Assembly: GCA_900314565.1 (NCBI GenBank)
Contig: OMVU01000062.1
Location: forward strand, 1-43,069
Direction: 5' to 3'
From: an uncultured Eubacteriales bacterium
GTDB taxonomy: Bacteria > Bacillota > Clostridia > Lachnospirales > Lachnospiraceae
Length of the DNA stretch: 43,069 nt
Numbering within the stretch: position 1 is the first letter of the stretch; each line of letters starts with the position of its first letter. Of the stretch, positions 37,295 to 43,069 are shown one piece after another. Under the pieces are notes generated by a model that was not told where the DNA came from, did not search any database, and saw nothing but the letters and a program-made list of their open reading frames with translations. The translations under genes and the position numbers were made by a program.

Positions 37295-38257
37295 GTGAAA
37301 GCATTCAGAAGAGCAGTGGCAGTTTTTGCCGCATTTGTCTGCGTTGTCGCACTGGCTGGGTGCGGCGGAAGAGGACGGCTCATGATGGGGACAGGCGGAA
37401 CTGCGGGCACTTATTATGCTTATGGCGGAATCCTCGCCCAGTACATGAAGAGGGAGGCGGACATCAGCGTGACAGCAGTGTCTACCGGAGGATCCAAGGT
37501 CAATATTCAGAGTATTCAGGATGGAGATTATCAGCTCGGGACTGTACAGTCGGATATTATGACCTACGCATGGAACGGAGTGAAAGCCTTCGAGAAGGAG
37601 GGGGCGACGCATGATTTCCGCGTGATCGGAGGACTCTATGCCGAGACTGTTCAGCTGATCACGATGAATCCCGCGATCCAGAGCGTTGACGACTTAAAGG
37701 GTAAAAGCGTTTCGATCGGAGCCCCCGGTTCAGGTGTTTATTACAATGCAATGGATGTGCTGGAAGGTGCAGGTATTTCTACCGACGATATCAAACCCCA
37801 GTACCAGAGTTTTGAAGACAGCAAGGAAGCGCTGAAGGATGGCAAGATCGACGCCGCTTTCATCGTGGCAGGTGCGCCGACGTCGGCGATCACCGAGCTA
37901 GCGACGACCAACGGAGTCTATCTCATTCCGATCAACGGCGAGCTTCAGGCTAAGATCATGGCGGCGTGTCCGTATTATACGCCGATGAACCTTCCTGCCG
38001 GGACTTATCCGGGGCAGGATGAGGATATCGAGACGATTACGGTCAAGGCGACACTGATCGTGGCAGACTATGTCAGCGAGGATGATGTCTACGCGATGAC
38101 GGCTGCGATTTTCGATCATATCGATGAGATCGCGCTTGAAAATGCAAAAGGCGCTGAGCTCTCTCTTGAGAACGCCACGGACGGAATTTCTGTCCCGTTC
38201 CATGCCGGCGCGGCCCGTTACTACGCCGAACACGGAATCACAGTAGCAACTGAGTAA
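37295..38257 (+). CDS. TAXI-family TRAP transporter substrate-binding lipoprotein
   Basis: This 320-residue lipoprotein has signal AFRRAVAVFAAFVCVVALAG with C as the lipid anchor. It continues with the TAXI signature MMGTGGTAGTYYAYGGILAQ, then STGGSKVNIQSIQDGDYQLG, LYAETVQLIT and VSIGAPGSGVYYNAMDVLEG. TAXI proteins deliver glutamate/glutamine, 2-oxoglutarate or other organic acids to a fused TRAP permease; the ligand is not predictable here. The GTG at 37295 follows AAGGAG with good spacing, and longer frames upstream have no signal peptide. Confidence 0.95.
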   Translation: MKAFRRAVAVFAAFVCVVALAGCGGRGRLMMGTGGTAGTYYAYGGILAQYMKREADISVTAVSTGGSKVNIQSIQDGDYQLGTVQSDIMTYAWNGVKAFEKEGATHDFRVIGGLYAETVQLITMNPAIQSVDDLKGKSVSIGAPGSGVYYNAMDVLEGAGISTDDIKPQYQSFEDSKEALKDGKIDAAFIVAGAPTSAITELATTNGVYLIPINGELQAKIMAACPYYTPMNLPAGTYPGQDEDIETITVKATLIVADYVSEDDVYAMTAAIFDHIDEIALENAKGAELSLENATDGISVPFHAGAARYYAEHGITVATE

Positions 38258-38285
38258 CTGCGATGGAAGAAAGGGGGATATATCA

Positions 38286-40229
38286 GTGAGCGATCATCAG
38301 AATGATTATACAAAGACACAGCTGGACGACGATCTTGACGCCGTAATGCGGAAGTATGACCGCGAATCAAACACCAGGATCTGGCAGGGAACGCCCCGTC
38401 TGATCGAGAGAATAATTCTTGCAGGGTTTTCCCTGTACTGTATCTACGTTACTTTATTTGCGACCTTCCTCGAGGAGATCAGACTGACTTCCTTTATGGC
38501 GCTGATCGTTCTTCTGGGCTTTCTCACATATCCTGCTAAGAAGGGAATGCAGAAGGTCAACTATATGCCGTGGTACGACGTCGTACTCATGGTGGGCGGC
38601 ACAGGATCCTTCCTGTACTATACGTTCAATGCACTGACGATCATTCAGCAGGGGACGCGCTTTACGACATTCCAGATCATAATCGGTGTCGTCGGCGTCA
38701 TTGCGCTGATGGAAGTGACAAGAAGATCCGTCGGCTGGCCGATCCTTATCGTTGCGGCGGCTTTCATCATCTACGCGCTTTCCTACGGACTGACGAACCC
38801 GGATTTCTTCGGGCGTGTGCGGTATCTGATCCGCAATCTCTTCTACACAAAAGAAGGTATCATGTCGACCCCGATCAATGTCTGCTCGAAGTATATTGTC
38901 GTGTTCATCGTCTTCGGAGCTTTCCTTGAACGGACAGGTATATCAGATTTCTTCATCAGCCTTGCCAACTGTGCGGCAGGACGCTATGCGGGCGGACCGG
39001 CCAAGGTCGCGGTCATCTCCTCCGCACTCTGCGGAATGGTCTCCGGCTCATCCGTCGGCAATACGGTCACGACGGGCTCTGTCACGATCCCGATGATGAA
39101 GGACACAGGCTATAAGCCGGAATTCGCGGGCGCTGTCGAGGCGGCTGCATCAACCGGCGGACAGATCATGCCCCCGATCATGGGTGCTGCAGCGTTCCTT
39201 ATGGCAGACTTTGTCGGCGTGCCGTATTCGAATATTATCGTGCGCGCGATCCTGCCGGCGGTCCTGTACTTTACGGGTATTTTCATTTCCGTACATCTTG
39301 AGGCGAAGAGACTCGGTCTTAAGGGCATCCCGAAGGAAAAGCTCCCGAAATTCGGCATTCTGATCCGCAAGATCTATCTGCTGCTCCCGCTGGTCATGCT
39401 GGTTATCTGGGTATCCGGAAATATGATGACCATGCAGCGCGCGGCTTCCTTCGCGATCCTGCTCACGATCGCTGTCGGTCTTGTGGACAGCGAGAACCGT
39501 ATTACGCCGTTCAAGATCTTCGAAGCGCTTGAGGCCGGCGGACGCGGCACGATCACAGTCGGCGCAGCCTGCGGTGTTGCGGGCATTATCTCCGGTACGA
39601 TCACGATGACCGGTCTCGCAAATGAACTGATCAACGCGATCGTCAATGTCGCGGGAGACAGGCTGATCATCGCGCTCGTTCTCACCATGCTCTGCTGCAT
39701 CGTTCTCGGAATGGGTGTTCCGACGACTGCGAATTACTGCATCATGGCAGCGACCTGCGCACCGATCCTGATCCGTATGGGCGTTCCGGTACTTGCGGCG
39801 CATTTCTTTGTTTTCTACTTCGGTATTGTTGCGGATATCACGCCGCCGGTCGCTCTTGCAGCCTATGCGGGTTCCGCGATTGCCAAGAGTAATCCGATGA
39901 AGACAGCCTTCAACGCGTCAAGGCTTGCGATCGCGGTCTTCATCGTGCCCTATGTATTCGCGTATTCACCGTCCATGCTCCTCATTGAGACGAACGCGCT
40001 GGAGGTCATTCAGATCTCACTGACCTCCCTGATCGGTATCTTCGGTGTATCCTCCGGCCTCGAGGGATATCTGTTTGCGAAGATGAATCCGGTCATCCGC
40101 GCTGTCTTTGTCATCGGAGGGCTTATGCTGATCGTCCCGTCCCTCATGACGGACCTCATCGGCCTCGGATTAATTGCTGCCGCTTGCGTATTCCAGTTTA
40201 CAATGGGGAAGAAGGCTGTTGCTGCCTGA
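38286..40229 (+). CDS. TAXI-TRAP fused permease (DctQM-type)
   Basis: The 647-residue membrane protein carries a small Q-like part (helices up to about residue 130) fused to the large M domain. Landmarks are CGMVSGSSVGNTVTTGSVTI, VEAAASTGGQIMPPIMGAAA, LCCIVLGMGVPTTANYCIMA and FYFGIVADITPPVALAAYAG, with the paired hairpin loops of elevator-type TRAP carriers. It works with the binding protein encoded 28 bp upstream, powered by Na+ or H+. The start is GTG at 38286 after AAGGGGGAT. Confidence 0.96.
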   Translation: MSDHQNDYTKTQLDDDLDAVMRKYDRESNTRIWQGTPRLIERIILAGFSLYCIYVTLFATFLEEIRLTSFMALIVLLGFLTYPAKKGMQKVNYMPWYDVVLMVGGTGSFLYYTFNALTIIQQGTRFTTFQIIIGVVGVIALMEVTRRSVGWPILIVAAAFIIYALSYGLTNPDFFGRVRYLIRNLFYTKEGIMSTPINVCSKYIVVFIVFGAFLERTGISDFFISLANCAAGRYAGGPAKVAVISSALCGMVSGSSVGNTVTTGSVTIPMMKDTGYKPEFAGAVEAAASTGGQIMPPIMGAAAFLMADFVGVPYSNIIVRAILPAVLYFTGIFISVHLEAKRLGLKGIPKEKLPKFGILIRKIYLLLPLVMLVIWVSGNMMTMQRAASFAILLTIAVGLVDSENRITPFKIFEALEAGGRGTITVGAACGVAGIISGTITMTGLANELINAIVNVAGDRLIIALVLTMLCCIVLGMGVPTTANYCIMAATCAPILIRMGVPVLAAHFFVFYFGIVADITPPVALAAYAGSAIAKSNPMKTAFNASRLAIAVFIVPYVFAYSPSMLLIETNALEVIQISLTSLIGIFGVSSGLEGYLFAKMNPVIRAVFVIGGLMLIVPSLMTDLIGLGLIAAACVFQFTMGKKAVAA

Positions 40230-40241
40230 CATCAGGGTACT

Positions 40242-41495
40242 ATGAAAGTGACTGAAGATAAGAACCGCAGAAAGAAAAGCAATATTGTGAAAGCAGAGAG
40301 GCGAAGAGGCGTATTATTGCGCCTCTTTCGCATCGTTGAGGTCGGCTACACGGAAGACCTCGTGAGCCGGACTTATGATATCCTCGGTGTTGCAGCCATT
40401 CTGGTCAATCTGCTTGTCAGCATACTGCTTACATTTGACGGAATTTCTGTGAGGTACGGAGGACTTCTTGAGGCAGTAGAGACAGTGACCGTGATTTTCT
40501 TTGCGGCCGATTATGTTCTTCGCCTCATAACAAGCAGGTTCCTGTATCCGGAAGCGAGTAAAGAAAGGGCACTTTTCCGCTATGTGTTCTCATTTACCGG
40601 AGTGGTGGATCTTCTGTCCTTTCTGCCCTATTTCCTTCCGATCTTCTTTCCGGAAGGGGCAATCGCTTTCCGCATGTTCCGGATCATCCGCATATTCAGA
40701 CTGTTCCGGATCAATGCCTACTACGACTCGCTCAACGTTATCACGAGCGTTATTGTATCCAAGAAACAGCAGCTCCTTTCATCGGTCTTTATCATTCTGG
40801 TCCTCATGCTGGGGTCGAGCCTCTGTATGTACAGCATAGAGCACAGTGTACAGCCGGATGTTTTCGAGAACGCCTTCTCCGGCATGTGGTGGGCAGTCTC
40901 AACACTTCTGACCGTGGGGTACGGGGATATTTATCCGGTCACAGCGGCAGGTCGTGCTTTCGGCATTGCAATCGCTTTTCTGGGCGTCGGCATGGTCGCT
41001 ATCCCGACCGGTATTATCAGTGCGGGCTTCGTAGAACAGTACCAGAAGATCAGCGAGATGAGCGAGGAGGCGGAGGAGAGTGATCTGCAGTTCATCCGCG
41101 TTATGCTTGCTCCCGGAGACTTTTATGTGGGCAGGACCGTGCGGCAGATGAGATTCCCCAGGGGGATCGAGGTCGGAGCGGTGGAGAGGAACGGCAGACT
41201 CCTTCTGCCGGATCCTGCTCTGGTCCTTATGGAAAACGACATTGTGCTCATCGGCGCGGAGAGCTTTACGGACAGGTGGAATGTCAATCTGCTTCGGCTG
41301 GAGCTTCGGAATCTGCATCCCTGGATCGGAGAGTATGTCCGGGATCTCGATATATCGAGGCAGAGCCTGATCGTAGCGATCAGAAGGGATGGGAAAAAAC
41401 TCGTTCCGGACGGAGATACGAGACTTCAGAGCGGGGACGTTCTTTTCCTGTACTCAAGAAAAAAGATAACGGATACGACAAAGATCCCGCTGTGA
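40242..41495 (+). CDS. Voltage-gated K+ channel with C-terminal RCK_C domains
   Basis: This 417-residue protein has six membrane segments. S4 is arginine-rich (RMFRIIRIFRLFRINAYYDS), and the selectivity filter is T224-V-G-Y-G-D229, so it is a Kv-type channel. The cytosolic part (about 275-417) has two TrkA_C/RCK_C modules, each with a G-D-x-L-F/V-x-x-G-like end (ENDIVLIGAE and SGDVLFLYSR). Kv cores with tandem RCK_C are uncommon compared with RCK_N-RCK_C channels. It starts 12 bp after the TRAP permease, so it may share that transcript. Its stop lies within the terminator. Confidence 0.93.
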   Translation: MKVTEDKNRRKKSNIVKAERRRGVLLRLFRIVEVGYTEDLVSRTYDILGVAAILVNLLVSILLTFDGISVRYGGLLEAVETVTVIFFAADYVLRLITSRFLYPEASKERALFRYVFSFTGVVDLLSFLPYFLPIFFPEGAIAFRMFRIIRIFRLFRINAYYDSLNVITSVIVSKKQQLLSSVFIILVLMLGSSLCMYSIEHSVQPDVFENAFSGMWWAVSTLLTVGYGDIYPVTAAGRAFGIAIAFLGVGMVAIPTGIISAGFVEQYQKISEMSEEAEESDLQFIRVMLAPGDFYVGRTVRQMRFPRGIEVGAVERNGRLLLPDPALVLMENDIVLIGAESFTDRWNVNLLRLELRNLHPWIGEYVRDLDISRQSLIVAIRRDGKKLVPDGDTRLQSGDVLFLYSRKKITDTTKIPL

Positions 41496-41506
41496 GGCGG
41501 GGTCTT
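41481..41506. terminator. Bidirectional terminator
   Basis: AAGATCCCGC (41481-41490) pairs with GCGGGGTCTT (41497-41506) around TGTGAG, with T or A runs on both sides. The K+ channel stop is in the loop. It separates the channel gene from the convergent chromate-type genes. Confidence 0.85.
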
Positions 41507-41513
41507 TATGAAA

Positions 41514-42185
41514 TTACAGGAGAGCCGTAAAGAGAAGCTCCGCGATGCCGCAGCCGATCATCACTTTAATGGGGCCGACTTTGTACATTCTGAGCGCGAT
41601 CAGGGCTCCGATAAAGCACAGGATGTGAAAGAAATTGATATTGTCGAAGGAAAAGCGGATCAATCCGTCCGTAAATATCGTCGGGATAAGGATTGAAAGC
41701 CCTGCCGCAAAGATCAGCGCAACTACAGCAGGCCGCAGCGAGCGGAGAATTCCCTGCATGAGGCTGAGGCTCCGATATCTGGAATACAGAAAAGCCAGCT
41801 CTGTCACCAGGATGCAGGAGGGCAGAATTACGCCAAATGTAGCGACTGCCGCGCCTGGAATTCCCGCGACCTGGTTCCCCACGAAGGTCGCCGCGTTGAT
41901 GGCGATCGGTCCGGGCGTCATCTCGGCGATCGTTACGAGATCTGTGAAATCTGTGATCGTCATCCAACTGTACGTATCAATGACCTGGGCTTTTATGAGC
42001 GGCATGGCCGCGTAGCCGCCGCCGAAGCTGAAGGCACCGATCTGTAAGAAAGCGAAAAAAAGCTGTAAAAATACCATCTTTATAAGGTCCTCATGTCCTT
42101 CTTTTTTGACCTTGGATGCCGTCCATTGCGGGTGCTTCCTGCAGACAGAGTCGTTACTCTTTATGTGATCGTCCGGATCATTCAT
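41514..42185 (-). CDS. Chromate transporter half protein (CHR family), second subunit
   Basis: The 223-residue protein is a single CHR domain (PF02417): LQIGAFSFGGGYAAMPLIKA, then LVTIAEMTPGPIAINAATFV, GNQVAGIPGAAVATFGVILP and about six helices. Short CHR proteins work as pairs, each equal to half of ChrA, inserted in opposite orientation. The ATG at 42185 overlaps the upstream partner by 8 bp; an internal ATG at about 42077 is an alternative that removes a charged 35-residue extension. Natural substrates may be sulfate or other oxyanions; chromate efflux is not implied. Confidence 0.9.
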   Translation of the reverse strand: MNDPDDHIKSNDSVCRKHPQWTASKVKKEGHEDLIKMVFLQLFFAFLQIGAFSFGGGYAAMPLIKAQVIDTYSWMTITDFTDLVTIAEMTPGPIAINAATFVGNQVAGIPGAAVATFGVILPSCILVTELAFLYSRYRSLSLMQGILRSLRPAVVALIFAAGLSILIPTIFTDGLIRFSFDNINFFHILCFIGALIALRMYKVGPIKVMIGCGIAELLFTALL

Positions 42186-42759
42186 GATCTGTGCTTTTCT
42201 GCGTCTGAACAGTTCTGAAAGCACCGAAAGCTGCCGTCAAGAGAATTATAAAGACTACGTTGATATGGAAAACAAAGTTTGCCAGAAAGGCAGCGATCAT
42301 CACAATAACGAGCGCGGGATCTTTGGATTTTGTGACTCCCGTCATCATATCGAATACGACAGACATGATGACGGCGGCCACTCCGGCCTTCATCCCGGTC
42401 AACAGTGTTTTGATGATCAGGTTGGATTTAAAGACCGTATAGAAGGACGAAATGAGTGTCAGAATGACAAAGGGCGGAATGACTGCGCCGAGAACAGATG
42501 TGAGGACTCCGGGGATCCCGGCAAGTTTGTATCCCACAAGAATCGCCCCGTTTACTGCGATCGGTCCCGGTGATGACTGGGCGAGTGCTACCAGATCCAG
42601 CATCTCATCTTCACTGATCCAGTGGAGCTCGTCGACGAATTTCTGCTTAAGAAGCGTAATAATGACATATCCGCCGCCGAAGGTGAATGCGCTCAGGTAA
42701 AATGTTGAGAAAAAGAGCTTTTTAAGTATTTCAGATTTGGCTGTCATCTGCTTATCCAT
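42178..42759 (-). CDS. Chromate transporter half protein (CHR family), first subunit
   Basis: This 193-residue single CHR-domain protein has YLSAFTFGGGYVIITLLKQK, LVALAQSSPGPIAVNGAILV and GYKLAGIPGVLTSVLGAVIP. It is shorter than its partner but similarly organised, and the two overlap, so equimolar synthesis is likely. The ATG at 42759 is preferred because TTGGAG lies upstream; the ATG at 42780 lacks a site. No regulator is adjacent in the window. Confidence 0.9.
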   Translation of the reverse strand: MDKQMTAKSEILKKLFFSTFYLSAFTFGGGYVIITLLKQKFVDELHWISEDEMLDLVALAQSSPGPIAVNGAILVGYKLAGIPGVLTSVLGAVIPPFVILTLISSFYTVFKSNLIIKTLLTGMKAGVAAVIMSVVFDMMTGVTKSKDPALVIVMIAAFLANFVFHINVVFIILLTAAFGAFRTVQTQKSTDHE

Positions 42760-43069
42760 AGCCGGCTGCTCCAATGTCATTTTCTCTGATACGAGTTTTC
42801 TCCATTGATAATATCATGAGACAATACAGTCGTGAATACAATAAGAAAAGCTGTCTATCTCCGGAAGATTTCCACAGGGGACAGCTTTCTTAACGCCTAA
42901 AAGAATTCTTTCGATAAATAGTAACCCGCATTGACCACGTTTTTCATATATTTCCCCTGCCGGAATTCCTTCTATGAAGCGAAGCAGCAGAGTACCACAT
43001 CCATAGGAGCTGCTGCACAGAATGGTTGTGGGTGAATGCCAAAACAAGTTTACTGGTTCCGGATGTAAT
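42760..43069. other. Intergenic DNA at the window end
   Basis: No convincing gene is visible. AAAGCTGTC (about 42847-42855) and GACAGCTTT (42880-42888) form a hairpin with T-rich sequence on the minus-strand side, as expected for a terminator of a minus-strand gene lying to the right. A minus frame at 42947-42897 (MKNVVNAGYYLSKEFF) could be the tail of such a gene but is too short to judge. Confidence 0.35.

Overview
This 43-kb window looks like chromosomal DNA of a Gram-positive anaerobe of the Clostridia (Bacillota), probably near Lachnospiraceae. The reasons are strong AGGAGG ribosome-binding sites, TTG and GTG starts, a TPP riboswitch over thiM-thiE, the large-serine-recombinase tail type, small XRE regulators, and the mix of TAXI-TRAP, FNT, DAACS and AGCS transporters. 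This placement is inference; no marker gene in the window fixes the genus.

Layout. 1-6450: a decayed accessory stretch holding a broken large serine recombinase, a LysR regulator facing a frameshifted aldo/keto reductase, a flavodoxin, a DUF4405 membrane remnant, a two-domain hydrolase lipoprotein, and FMN-reductase and AraC remnants. 6452-8705: a 2.25-kb, AT-richer cassette bounded by two 60-bp direct repeats derived from the 3' half of a tRNA-Arg(CCU) gene. It carries only a P-loop ATPase and an overlapping PD-(D/E)XK nuclease-like gene, and it is the best candidate for an undescribed system, probably defence. 8772-11570: TetR regulators, a truncated gene, dispersed repeats and a HIT-family gene with an in-frame stop. 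11650-15400: a DAACS symporter, unknown membrane proteins, a CmpB-like protein and an AGCS tail. 15670-18510: an operon of a TetR regulator, a hydrolase and an ICMT-like methyltransferase, then an azoreductase. 19237-24263: a thiamine salvage cluster (promoter, TPP riboswitch, terminator, thiM-thiE-HAD gene, then thiD-methyltransferase-tenA). 24450-26650: an ABC-exporter fragment and two hypB paralogs on the minus strand. 26878-28230: an FNT channel with folA. 28621-34343: a membrane protein with an XRE regulator, a YunG-DUF2804 fusion, mscS with a DUF4145 gene, and a Bax-inhibitor-1 protein. 34765-41495: a BMP-type lipoprotein, two flavodoxin-fold proteins, a TAXI-TRAP transporter and a voltage-gated K+ channel. 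41514-42759: a split chromate-type transporter pair.

Two themes run through the window. First, about 13 genes are broken (frameshifts, stops, head or tail fragments), and several fragments end exactly at dispersed repeats. Second, at least four repeat families (called A to D here) fill the intergenic spaces: A is a 104-bp element with 17-bp perfect terminal inverted repeats, B is a GC-rich multi-hairpin repeat, C is a hairpin repeat resembling IS200/IS605 ends, and D is a roughly 75-200-bp long-hairpin element with five copies. No transposase or integrase gene is intact here.

Calls rest on reading translations and motifs by eye; no database search was run.
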